A DNA stretch of 57,570 nucleotides from Pedosphaera sp. (GTDB lineage Bacteria > Verrucomicrobiota > Verrucomicrobiia > Limisphaerales > DSYF01). Under the pieces are notes generated by a model that worked only from the letters and a program-made list of their open reading frames with translations, had not been told where the DNA came from and ran no database searches. The stretch lies in assembly GCA_017853715.1 (NCBI GenBank), contig JAFMIZ010000006.1:1-57570 (forward strand), written 5' to 3'. Positions 9,403 to 17,102 of this stretch are shown in pieces; the first letter of the stretch is position 1; each line of letters opens with the position of its first letter. The position numbers were made by a program, and so were the translations under genes.

Positions 9403-10884
9403 TCAGTTGCGCCGCCGCAACCAGACCAAAGTGCCGAGCAACAAAACCGCCCCCGGCAAGCCGAGCAGCAAAATCCACTGGGCAGACTTGAGCTGGGATT
9501 CGGTCATCACCAGCCGCGTCTCGGTGATCGGTTTCGGCCCCAATCCCTTGATGAGTTCCAGCCGGTCAACCAACCAGTTCACGGCGTAAGCGGCCAAATC
9601 GCGGTTTGCAGCCTGATCCAGCAGGTCGTTTTCAAAAACCAATGAGTCGCCCAGAACAACGATGCGCGTGGTGCCACGCGCGCTGGACACGCCAGCCACC
9701 GCACCTTTTTCAACAGCTACGCCGATGGGATATTCTGCGGGCGGAGCGCTCAAGCCCTCTAAAACAGAATCTTTGCTTGTGAAAGCCAGCGGGACGACCT
9801 TGGGCGCGTCGGCAGCAGTGGAAGCTTGTTGCACCTCCGCAATCATGCGAGGCGAATAAACATAAATGGCAGATTGCTGTAGCGGATTGACGACCGGGTG
9901 GGCCGAGAATCTCCGGATGATCAAATCCTTGTCACGACTCGGCGAGTTGCCAGGATCCAACACCACGTTGGGGCTGACGTCCACGCCCCACTTTGCCAGC
10001 AACGACTCAAGGCCGGTGGGATTGTTGGTGGAAGCAAAGTTGAACATCACCAACAAGCGTCCACCCGTGTCAAGATAGCCGCCAATCGCATCCAACTCGA
10101 TCTGCGGAATGCGCGTGCTTGGGCCGGCAATCACCAACAAATTGCAATTGTCGGGCACGCCATTCGTCACCAGCGAGACCGGCTGGGCTTGCAGATAGTT
10201 CTTCATCAGCAACCCAATGAACTTGGAATAACCGAAGGGGTCATCGTCCTTGCCCACGGCATGTTCGCGGTGGCCCGTGAGGTAATACACGTTCATGGGG
10301 ACCGGATTCTTCACCGCGAGCAACATGGCGGTGAAAAGCATCTCACCGTTGAAGGCGATACGGCGCTTTTCATATTCACGCCCACTTTCGCTCGGGACCG
10401 CCTCCAGCTTCGTCTCCACCAGCGCATCGCCGTTCACCATCTTCACCCGGCCCTCACAATCGAAAATCACCAAATCCTTGGCACCCGGAGTGTCCATGCC
10501 GTTCTTTTCATACTTGGCCTTGATGCGTTGCGCTCCCGCTGTATCCCGGGTGTAGTCCACCTTCTCCACCTCGATGCGCGGACTGGCTTCGTGGTACTCC
10601 TTGGCCAGGGCCTCGATGGTGGTGAACATCGGGTCGGATTTGTCGTAATAGAGCGTGATGCGGACTTCGTTGGTCAGCGACTTGAGCAGCCCCAAGGTTT
10701 GCGCGGAAAGCTCGACGCGCGTGTGGCTGCCCACGGTCACGCGCCGGAAGAAGTAATTGTGCCCGATGAAATTCGCCATCATCACGATGGCCAGCAACGC
10801 AGCCATCCCGATGACGACAGATGAACCGGCGCGCCATTTGCGTCCGGGGGTAAAACTGGGGCGATCTTCAGGGTGCTCGGCCAT
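9403..10884 (-). CDS. GldG-like ABC transporter auxiliary protein
   Basis: 493 residues, with a membrane helix near each end: about 20-42 (VVIGMAALLAIVMMANFIG), and about 470-488 (ILLLGLPGAVLLLGTLVWL) followed by a short basic tail. The extracytoplasmic part has the GldG/ABC-auxiliary pattern: LSAQTLGLLKSL near the start, then ITLYYDKSDP, and an NCNLLVIAGPSTRI segment. In gliding Bacteroidetes GldG works with GldA and GldF. Here the same trio exists, but no gliding-specific genes are visible. It follows the permease after one base and precedes DUF4340. Confidence 0.87.
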   Translation of the reverse strand: MAEHPEDRPSFTPGRKWRAGSSVVIGMAALLAIVMMANFIGHNYFFRRVTVGSHTRVELSAQTLGLLKSLTNEVRITLYYDKSDPMFTTIEALAKEYHEASPRIEVEKVDYTRDTAGAQRIKAKYEKNGMDTPGAKDLVIFDCEGRVKMVNGDALVETKLEAVPSESGREYEKRRIAFNGEMLFTAMLLAVKNPVPMNVYYLTGHREHAVGKDDDPFGYSKFIGLLMKNYLQAQPVSLVTNGVPDNCNLLVIAGPSTRIPQIELDAIGGYLDTGGRLLVMFNFASTNNPTGLESLLAKWGVDVSPNVVLDPGNSPSRDKDLIIRRFSAHPVVNPLQQSAIYVYSPRMIAEVQQASTAADAPKVVPLAFTSKDSVLEGLSAPPAEYPIGVAVEKGAVAGVSSARGTTRIVVLGDSLVFENDLLDQAANRDLAAYAVNWLVDRLELIKGLGPKPITETRLVMTESQLKSAQWILLLGLPGAVLLLGTLVWLRRRN

Positions 10885-10885
10885 G

Positions 10886-11638
10886 TTATTTCCAGCGGCG
10901 GCTCTCCACGACCCGCAACGTGAGGACGAGGAAGAACACGGTGAAACTCACAAAGAATATCGCCGGCCGGGTGTCGATGACCCCCCGTGCGAAGTCGTGC
11001 ATGTGATCGAACAAGGCCACCCAAGCCAGCAGCTTGGCTGCCCGCGTCGCCGTGTCGGGCAACAGACTGGGCAGAAAGCCCAGCAGGAACAAACTCGTGC
11101 AAAGCGCCAGGCTCACCATCGCCGCCACCGTCTGCGACTTGGTCAACGCCGAGGCAAAGATGCCGAACGACAAAAACAAAGCGCCCACCAGCAGGATCCC
11201 CAGATAGGTGCTGCCGATGATCGACGGGTCAAGGGACTGCCGTTCGTTGCTGAAGTGTTGAATCACGGTCACCACGGCAATCATCGGCAGCCACATGACG
11301 AGGTAGAAAAACAACGCGGAGAAAAACTTGGCCAGCACCACGGTGCCCTCGCGCACGGGCGAGGTCATCAATGTCTCATACGTTCCGGTGGCCCGCTCCA
11401 ACGCGAAACTGCGCATGGTGATCACCGGCACCGCCAGCAACAGCACGATCCAGAAAATCGGCGTCACATAATACATCTCCGTGACGGGCATCGGCGAAGC
11501 GGACTGGCGCAATTGCATGAGCAACAGGACGAATCCAAAGCTGTTCAGGAACGTCGCAGCGGCGATGATGACATAGCCGGAGAGCGAGAGAAAATACGAC
11601 GCCATTTCGCGCCGCATGAGGGTGAGCAACACGCGCAT
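10886..11638 (-). CDS. ABC-2 type permease (GldF-like)
   Basis: Membrane subunit of the ABC exporter, about 250 residues with six predicted helices. The ORF track starts it at 11863. The real start is ATG at 11638 (MRVLLTLMRREMASYFLSL), because the upstream part is an out-of-family extension lying inside the ATPase gene. The ATG shares one base with the ATPase stop (TGATG), a translational coupling arrangement. The segment FALERATGTYETLMTSPV is the usual coupling-helix region of ABC-2 permeases of this group. Confidence 0.9.
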   Translation of the reverse strand: MRVLLTLMRREMASYFLSLSGYVIIAAATFLNSFGFVLLLMQLRQSASPMPVTEMYYVTPIFWIVLLLAVPVITMRSFALERATGTYETLMTSPVREGTVVLAKFFSALFFYLVMWLPMIAVVTVIQHFSNERQSLDPSIIGSTYLGILLVGALFLSFGIFASALTKSQTVAAMVSLALCTSLFLLGFLPSLLPDTATRAAKLLAWVALFDHMHDFARGVIDTRPAIFFVSFTVFFLVLTLRVVESRRWK

Positions 11639-12600
11639 CAGACCTCGTCCTCCTCGCCGGGTTGCGTGACCTGAATGTAGATGTCCTCCAACGAATGACG
11701 GCTGCGGGTCAACTCGCGCAGCGTCCAGCTGTTCAGCCGCGCCAATTCGTAAACCATAAGCCGCAGGTCCAGCCCATCCTTCGCCGTCAGCGCACAACGC
11801 TGGAACGAACCGTCGAGCGCCGAGATGTTGAAGCTTTCCAACTCGGGAATCTGGGAGAAACATTCGTGCAACTGCTGCGCGGGCGCGTCCACTTCCGCCA
11901 CGATCTGGCCGTTGACGTTCATGCGCCGCTGCAAATTGTCCGTGGAGTCCGCCGCGAGGATGCGCCCCTCATACATGATCAAGACGCGGCTGCAGGTCAT
12001 CTCCACCTCGGGCAAAATGTGCGTGGAAATGAGCACGGTGTGCTTCTCCGCCAGCCCCTTGATCAAGGCCCGGACGGCGCGAATCTGGTGCGGGTCCAGA
12101 CCGATGGTCGGCTCATCGAGGATGATCAGTTCGGGATCATGCAACAGCGCGTCCGCCAAGCCGACACGTTGCTTGTAACCCTTGGAAAGCTGGCCGATGA
12201 GCCGCTTGGAGACGTCGGTGATACCGCACTGATCCATCACCGTGTCGACGCGCTCGCGCGAGCGGCGAACGCCGAGGCCCTTCACCCGCGCCCGGAACTT
12301 GAGGTATTCGCGCACGCGCATGTCCATGTGCAACGGATTATTCTCGGGCATGAACCCAATGCGCCGCCGCACCTCCAACGAATCATGGAAGACATCCCAC
12401 CCCGCCACCTTCGCCGTGCCTGAGGTGGCGGGGAGGAAGCTGGAAAGAATGCGCATGGTCGTGCTTTTGCCGGCACCATTGGGCCCAAGCAGGCCGACGA
12501 TCTCACCGCGCTCGACCGTGAAGGAAATATTGTCCACGGCGGTATGCCCGGCATACCGCTTGGTCAAATCACTGACTTCAATCATCGGTTCTCGACTCAT
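11638..12600 (-). CDS. ABC transporter ATP-binding protein (GldA-like)
   Basis: ATPase of the GldA/F/G-like exporter, about 320 residues. It has Walker A GPNGAGKST, signature LSKGYKQR, Walker B LIILDEPTIGLDP and the switch His in STHILPE. The C-terminal extension after the nucleotide domain is typical of ABC-2 exporters. The start is taken as ATG 12600 (MSREPMIEV); ATG 12585 (MIEVSDLTKRY) is also plausible, and the track start at 12624 is less likely. It is the first gene of a five-gene run: ATPase, permease, GldG-like, DUF4340, AsmA-like. Confidence 0.93.
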   Translation of the reverse strand: MSREPMIEVSDLTKRYAGHTAVDNISFTVERGEIVGLLGPNGAGKSTTMRILSSFLPATSGTAKVAGWDVFHDSLEVRRRIGFMPENNPLHMDMRVREYLKFRARVKGLGVRRSRERVDTVMDQCGITDVSKRLIGQLSKGYKQRVGLADALLHDPELIILDEPTIGLDPHQIRAVRALIKGLAEKHTVLISTHILPEVEMTCSRVLIMYEGRILAADSTDNLQRRMNVNGQIVAEVDAPAQQLHECFSQIPELESFNISALDGSFQRCALTAKDGLDLRLMVYELARLNSWTLRELTRSRHSLEDIYIQVTQPGEEDEV

Positions 12601-12670
12601 GCAAGCGGTGCGGAGAGTAGTCAATCCGTGGTGTTACGGGCGATGAAAAACTTTGCCGTGGGGTAGCCGC

Positions 12671-14113
12671 TCAAGGCTTGAGCAGGTTGACATCCACCTT
12701 GGCCTGTACTTGTTGCACGTAGGGCCCACCCAGCGACTTCAACGCGATGATGGTCAGCTTGGCAGTGAGGTCATGCGGGGCCTTGTTGACGAGAGCAAAA
12801 CCAAAATCGCGCAAGTCGTTGACGGCGGTGACATCGAATCCCGTGACCACCATACCGGCTTTCAACTCAGCTTGCGCCGCCGGGCTGCCGCGCTCTATGG
12901 ACCGGATGAGCAACCCCTGCCCGTCACGAAGACCGATGCGCAGGGCATCCGTAGAGGTCAGTTCCTGAAGCACCAACCCGGTGCGCTGTTTGATCATATC
13001 ATCAAAGGACTCAAGCTTCACCGTCACCGTCCGTGGCGCGGGACCGGCGATCACGAGCTGCAACTCGTCCAGGTCCGGACGATTCACCATTTCGAGAAAG
13101 CTGAACACACTACGCGTCGGCTGACCGTTGACCTGAGCGATCTCCATGCCGACCTTGAGCCCGGCTTTCTCCGCCGGACTTCCCGGCTGCACGGCGCGAA
13201 GCACCAACCCGGGCGCCCCCCCACGAAACCAAGCCCCGAACCACTTGTTCGCGGCGACTTCCGGCGAAACAAACTGTGACAGCGCCGTCGCCACCTCACG
13301 AACAGGGATGGCAAACCCAATCCCCTGCCCTTCCTTGTAAACAGCCACGTTGATCCCGATGAGTTCGCCGCGCAGGTTGACCAAAGGCCCACCACTGTTG
13401 CCCGGGTTGATCGCGGCGTCGGTTTGCAACCAGTCCGCGATGTTCAATGGCTCGTTGCCAGTCGGGGGACGGCGGTTCTTGGAACTCAGGATGCCGCGCG
13501 CCACTGAACCGCCCAAGCCGAAGGGGTTGCCCAGCGCCAAAACGGTTTCACCCAAGAGCAAATCATTGTCCGCCGCGAACCGGACGACCTTGAACTTCTC
13601 ACCGGGCTTCGCCTTGATCTTGAGCAACGCCACGTCGCTCTTTGAAGTGGCGACAATTTTTTCGGCGTCATATACCCGCCCATCGGCGAGCTTGATTTGA
13701 ACGCGACTGCCGCTGCGAACAACATGCCAGTTGGTAAGGATGTAGCCGTCCTCATCGATGATGACCCCCGAACCCAAATTGTCCAACTGCTCCTCCGTGC
13801 GCGGCTTGCTGATGGGCGGCAACCCGAAATACTGGCGCCGCAGTTCGTCATAGAAATCGTGATACTCCAGGATGCGGGAGGTGGCGATATTCACCACGCC
13901 GGGCATGACTTCCTCCACCGCCGCCACCGTGGCGTCCCGCCGGATATCGTTTGGCGGCACCGTCGGTGCCAGTTCCTGCGTGCCCGGCTGGTCAGCTGAA
14001 GCGGGCTTGGACGTATTCACGGGCAATTCCGCCTGGGTAAATCCCAGCCAGCCGGCCAAGCCGCCGCCGGCCAACAGGGCCGCCCAAAAACGACGATGTC
14101 CGATTTGTTTCAT
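12671..14113 (-). CDS. htrA: HtrA/Deg family serine protease with two PDZ-like domains
   Basis: Periplasmic quality-control protease of about 480 residues. Counted from MKQIGHRR at 14113, there is an N-terminal hydrophobic export signal (RFWAALLAGGGLAGWLG), then a trypsin-like domain with the catalytic triad His130 (TNWHVV), Asp160 (SDVALLKI) and Ser240 (GNSGGP). Two PDZ-like regions follow (GLVLRAVQPGSPAEKAGLKVG and GLLIRSIERGSPAAQAELKAG). The ORF track starts six codons earlier, but the MKQ start gives a better signal peptide. It lies 70 bases upstream of the ABC ATPase on the same strand and may be co-transcribed with it. Confidence 0.92.
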   Translation of the reverse strand: MKQIGHRRFWAALLAGGGLAGWLGFTQAELPVNTSKPASADQPGTQELAPTVPPNDIRRDATVAAVEEVMPGVVNIATSRILEYHDFYDELRRQYFGLPPISKPRTEEQLDNLGSGVIIDEDGYILTNWHVVRSGSRVQIKLADGRVYDAEKIVATSKSDVALLKIKAKPGEKFKVVRFAADNDLLLGETVLALGNPFGLGGSVARGILSSKNRRPPTGNEPLNIADWLQTDAAINPGNSGGPLVNLRGELIGINVAVYKEGQGIGFAIPVREVATALSQFVSPEVAANKWFGAWFRGGAPGLVLRAVQPGSPAEKAGLKVGMEIAQVNGQPTRSVFSFLEMVNRPDLDELQLVIAGPAPRTVTVKLESFDDMIKQRTGLVLQELTSTDALRIGLRDGQGLLIRSIERGSPAAQAELKAGMVVTGFDVTAVNDLRDFGFALVNKAPHDLTAKLTIIALKSLGGPYVQQVQAKVDVNLLKP

Positions 14114-14215
14114 AGCTATAACAACAGTCAAAGCGCCGGGTGGTTGCGTTCAATCTTTCACCCAGGTCTCTCGCTGGCTTGACTTTGCGGGGACGCCATC
14201 GCAAAAGCAATTCGA

Positions 14216-15691
14216 GTGTCTTTCTCCCTCAACAACTTCTACGCCCGTTGGCGGCGACACAGCGGGGCCGTACCCACCTTGCGCGAAGGCGCGGACCCAC
14301 CGCCCGAGCAACTGCTGCAATCCATCTGGCAGCAACAACGCCTGCGCCGCGACCAGCTCACCACGTTCGACGGACAACCGGTACGAATCCTTCACCCCGG
14401 GTTCCTCAGCCGCGAGGGCGGACCGGACTTTCGGGCGGCGGTCATCCAGTTCGGCAACCATCCGCCCGTCAGCGGCGACGTGGAATTGGACATCGTCGCG
14501 GGCGGCTGGAAGGCGCACGGTCACGACCGCAATCCCAAGTTCAAGTCCGTGGTCCTCCACGCCGTCTGGCAGGCACCCACGCGACCCGCGGCGGGACCGC
14601 CCCTGGTGGCACTACACGGCAAACTCGATGCGCCGCTCGCTGAACTCGCTGAATGGCTCGGCGGCGAAGGGGTGCCCGGCCTGCCCGAAGAATTTCGTGG
14701 CCGCTGCGCCGCGCCATTATGCGAACTGGGTGACGACGCGTTGCAACAGTTGTTACAACAAGCTGCGCTCGTGCGTTTGCGTGGCAAGGCAAGCCAGTTC
14801 GCCGCCCGCGCACGCGAAGCGGGTTGGGAACAATCGCTCTGGGAAGGTTTGTTCCGGGCGCTCGGCTACAAACACAACCCCTGGCCCATGCAACGACTCG
14901 CGGAATTGCGTCCGCGCTGGCAGAGCAAATCCGCCGATGCCGTCAGCCTGCAATCGCGTTTGCTGGGCATCGCCAATTTGTTGCCGACGGAACTCACGCG
15001 CGCCCGGATCGAGGCCGATGCCCACCTGCGCCAACTTTGGGACGGCTGGTGGCGTGAGCGCGACGCCTACGAGGACTGCGTTCTGCCACGCTCACTTTGG
15101 CGACTGCATGGAATCCGCCCGGTCAACCATCCTCAACGCCGTCTTGCGCTTGCCGCACATTGGCTGGCGGATGGCAAACTCGTGACGAGCCTTGAACGCT
15201 GGGCGACCGCCCCCTGCGACGACCGGCGCAAGAGAACATCGCGGCGCCAAGTCAGCGAACTCGCCGCCGTGCTGCAACCCGCACCAGATGAATTCTGGTC
15301 GCGCCACCTGACGTTGCGCTCCCGGCGCTCGGCCAAACCGCAGTTGCTGCTCGGAGACGCCCGCGTCACCGATCTGGCGATGAACGCCGTTCTGCCCTGG
15401 CTATGGGCCCGGGCCGCTGAAGGCAACGAAGCCTCACTGACCGACAACCTGCAAACGGCTTATCTGATGTGGCCCGCAGGCGAGGACAACTCCGTGCTCA
15501 AACTGGCACGGCAACGTTTGCTGGGCGCAGCGAGCGAGAAAGACTTCAACACTGCATCCGCCCAGCAGGGGCTTCTTCAGATCGTCCGCGACTTCTGTGA
15601 TCGCTCAAACGCCATCTGCGATCACTGTCGCTTTCCGGAATTGGTGAAGGCGTGGGGCATGGAGCCGCATTCGGCTTCGCCCCAGCGATAG
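14216..15691 (+). CDS. DUF2851 family protein
   Basis: 491-residue cytoplasmic protein matching DUF2851, a family common in Bacteroidetes and Verrucomicrobia and of unknown function. The N-terminal third carries the conserved stretch GFLSREGGPDFRAAVIQF followed by GDVELDIVAGGWKAHGHDRN, which is characteristic. The nuclease-like pattern of acidic residues (GPDF, GDVELD, then VVLHAVW) suggests a PD-(D/E)XK-type fold, but that is inference. A cysteine set near the C-terminus (ICDHCRFPE) may bind metal. The start is GTG at 14216. The gene is divergent from htrA. Confidence 0.85.
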   Translation: MSFSLNNFYARWRRHSGAVPTLREGADPPPEQLLQSIWQQQRLRRDQLTTFDGQPVRILHPGFLSREGGPDFRAAVIQFGNHPPVSGDVELDIVAGGWKAHGHDRNPKFKSVVLHAVWQAPTRPAAGPPLVALHGKLDAPLAELAEWLGGEGVPGLPEEFRGRCAAPLCELGDDALQQLLQQAALVRLRGKASQFAARAREAGWEQSLWEGLFRALGYKHNPWPMQRLAELRPRWQSKSADAVSLQSRLLGIANLLPTELTRARIEADAHLRQLWDGWWRERDAYEDCVLPRSLWRLHGIRPVNHPQRRLALAAHWLADGKLVTSLERWATAPCDDRRKRTSRRQVSELAAVLQPAPDEFWSRHLTLRSRRSAKPQLLLGDARVTDLAMNAVLPWLWARAAEGNEASLTDNLQTAYLMWPAGEDNSVLKLARQRLLGAASEKDFNTASAQQGLLQIVRDFCDRSNAICDHCRFPELVKAWGMEPHSASPQR

Positions 15692-15728
15692 AAGCATGGG
15701 AGCGCGGACAGCTACAGGCTTCAATGGG

Positions 15729-15758
15729 TTGGACACCTCCCCTTCATAAGTTTATTGT
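15729..15758 (+). promoter_or_regulatory. Candidate promoter for the RelE-like gene
   Basis: TTGGAC (15729-15734), an 18-base spacer and TATTGT (15753-15758), ending 19 bases before the RelE-like ATG. It is a fair match to a housekeeping sigma consensus in an otherwise GC-rich area. Confidence 0.35.
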
Positions 15759-15777
15759 AGCCAACAAATTCGTTGCC

Positions 15778-16143
15778 ATGAACGCCTTTCAAATCATCTT
15801 CACCCCAGCCAGCGCGGCTGAACTCGCGCGAATGCCCAAGGACCTGCAACTGGAGATTCTCGGCGATTTCCGCGGCGTGCCGCATCAGGTGCTGTCCACC
15901 GAACTGGAAGACTTCGGCAAGCTGGAGCGCGAGGGACGCGTCCTGCACCGGCTGCGCATTGGGGACTACCGAATTTACTTCGAGAAGCACGATCTGGGCG
16001 TGCTGGTGCATCGCATATTGAGCAAAAACACGCTCAAGGATTTCTACTACCGCCACGGCCTGAAAGTGCCGGAGGATGAAGCGCTGCAAAGCAGTCCCCG
16101 CTTCTGGGAACTCATCGAAAGCGCACGCACGCAAAAGGCGTAG
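15778..16143 (+). CDS. RelE/ParE-fold toxin-like protein, no antitoxin next to it
   Basis: 121 residues starting at ATG 15778 (MNAFQIIFTPASAAELARMP). The ORF track starts 42 codons too early, in a stretch that overlaps the end of DUF2851. The pattern of an opening beta strand, AAELARMPKDLQLEIL, then GRVLHRLRIGDYRIYFE and LGVLVHRILSKNTLKDFY is the RelE/ParE fold of mRNA-cleaving toxins, with Arg-rich strands (RLRIGDYRIYF). It is longer than most RelE toxins because of a helical tail after residue 95. No small antitoxin gene lies beside it, so it may be a housekeeping member or have a distant partner. Confidence 0.78.
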   Translation: MNAFQIIFTPASAAELARMPKDLQLEILGDFRGVPHQVLSTELEDFGKLEREGRVLHRLRIGDYRIYFEKHDLGVLVHRILSKNTLKDFYYRHGLKVPEDEALQSSPRFWELIESARTQKA

Positions 16144-16153
16144 CCCCTGGTCC

Positions 16154-16215
16154 GTAAGAACCGACGTGAGTGACGCAAGCGCCTCTGGAAGTAGAGGCTG
16201 CGGTGACGGTGAGGA
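16154..16215. repeat. Repeat element with hairpin between convergent genes
   Basis: It contains CCGACGTGAG, which is the same arm as the palindrome inside the U32 gene at 34462, and a GCCTCT-GGAAGT-AGAGGC hairpin. It lies between the RelE-like and HNH stop codons. It looks like a degraded copy of the dispersed repeat and may also end transcription. Confidence 0.4.
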
Positions 16216-16239
16216 AGAATACCAAGCAAATATACCAAG

Positions 16240-16863
16240 CTAATCCGCACTCTCGCCGAGCTCCACGTTCCAGTAGGCAATATCCACGAAGTGTTTCCAA
16301 CTTTCATGCTGCTGGAAATGCAGGTTGACCTGCACGAACGGCCGCCACTTCGGCTTCTTCGGCTTGCGGATGAGATGCATGCCCGCCTCGTTGGGGGTGT
16401 GGTTGCTCTTGCGAGTATTGCAGCGGATGCAGGAGCACACGATGTTTTCCCACGTCGTCGGGCCGCCGCGATCACGCGGGATGACATGGTCCAGATTAAG
16501 GTCCTTACGGTCGAAAATTTTCCCGCAGTATTGGCAGGTGTTCTTGTCGCGCTCGAAGATGTTATGGCGGGTGAACTTCACCTCCTTCTTCGGCATGTGA
16601 TCGAACACCGCGAGCAAAATGACGCGTGGCACACGAATGCGAAATGAAATGGTGTGGATGCTTTCCGGGTGCGGTTCGGCCTGGGAGAAATCATGCCACT
16701 CGCCGAAGTCGAACGTCTGGAAGCTGCCATCGGGCCGGTTGAACACCACTTCCGCGTGGCCTTGAAAGAGAAGGGTAAGCGCGCGGCGGACGGAGCAGAC
16801 ATTGACTGCCTGCCAGAGCCGGTTCAGCACCAGCACCTGCGAGTTGAGAAACGCAGCGCTCAT
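16240..16863 (-). CDS. HNH endonuclease family protein
   Basis: 207-residue protein with a C-terminal HNH domain. It has CQYCGK (first zinc pair), LDHVIPRDRGGP (catalytic His region), WENIVCSCIRCNTRKSN (Asn and second zinc pair) and a final basic segment. The N-terminal part (VLVLNRLWQAVNVCSVRRALTLL) is the usual lead of the chromosomal HNH family widespread in Verrucomicrobia, Planctomycetes and Cyanobacteria, whose role is not established. No restriction methylase is nearby, so it is probably not a restriction enzyme. The start is ATG 16863. Confidence 0.88.
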   Translation of the reverse strand: MSAAFLNSQVLVLNRLWQAVNVCSVRRALTLLFQGHAEVVFNRPDGSFQTFDFGEWHDFSQAEPHPESIHTISFRIRVPRVILLAVFDHMPKKEVKFTRHNIFERDKNTCQYCGKIFDRKDLNLDHVIPRDRGGPTTWENIVCSCIRCNTRKSNHTPNEAGMHLIRKPKKPKWRPFVQVNLHFQQHESWKHFVDIAYWNVELGESAD

Positions 16864-16949
16864 AGCGTTAAAGGTGCGCGGACGCTAGCAAGGGCGCAAC
16901 CTGCTGTCAACGGGGCCAGCAGGTCGTTACTTGTTCGTCACGCCACCCA

Positions 16950-17021
16950 TCGTCCCCGTTCTCCTCCTCGTCCTCCAAATCGAGTCTGTAATTCGGGAAC
17001 GAGGGCGACGACGAGGATGAT
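16950..17021. repeat. Imperfect inverted repeat rich in CGTCCTC / GACGAGG
   Basis: In the 239-base gap between the divergent HNH and malQ genes, CGTCCCCGTTCTCCTCCTCG is followed about 30 bases later by GAACGAGGGCGACGACGAGG, an imperfect inverted pair. A similar half-element (TTCGTCCTCGCCCTCC) occurs at 32574-32604. This supports a dispersed repeat. Nothing else was recognised in this gap. Confidence 0.4.
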
Positions 17022-17102
17022 TCCCAGCGCCAAATCCACCGCATCATCATGTGAGTTCATTCGGGTGGCATCGCGCGGCAATTCCATGCTAAAAAGTCTC
17101 TT

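Noticed and set aside
9898-10824. 308 aa plus-strand ORF
   Set aside because: Antisense to the GldG-like gene with His/Arg-rich low-complexity content.
13872-15185. 437 aa plus-strand ORF
   Set aside because: Overlaps htrA antisense and then runs in a second frame of the DUF2851 gene; rich in Ser/Arg/Pro without domain features.
16240-16863. HNH gene as part of a restriction-modification or defence island
   Set aside because: No methylase, specificity subunit or other defence genes nearby; the N-terminal region fits a widespread chromosomal family.
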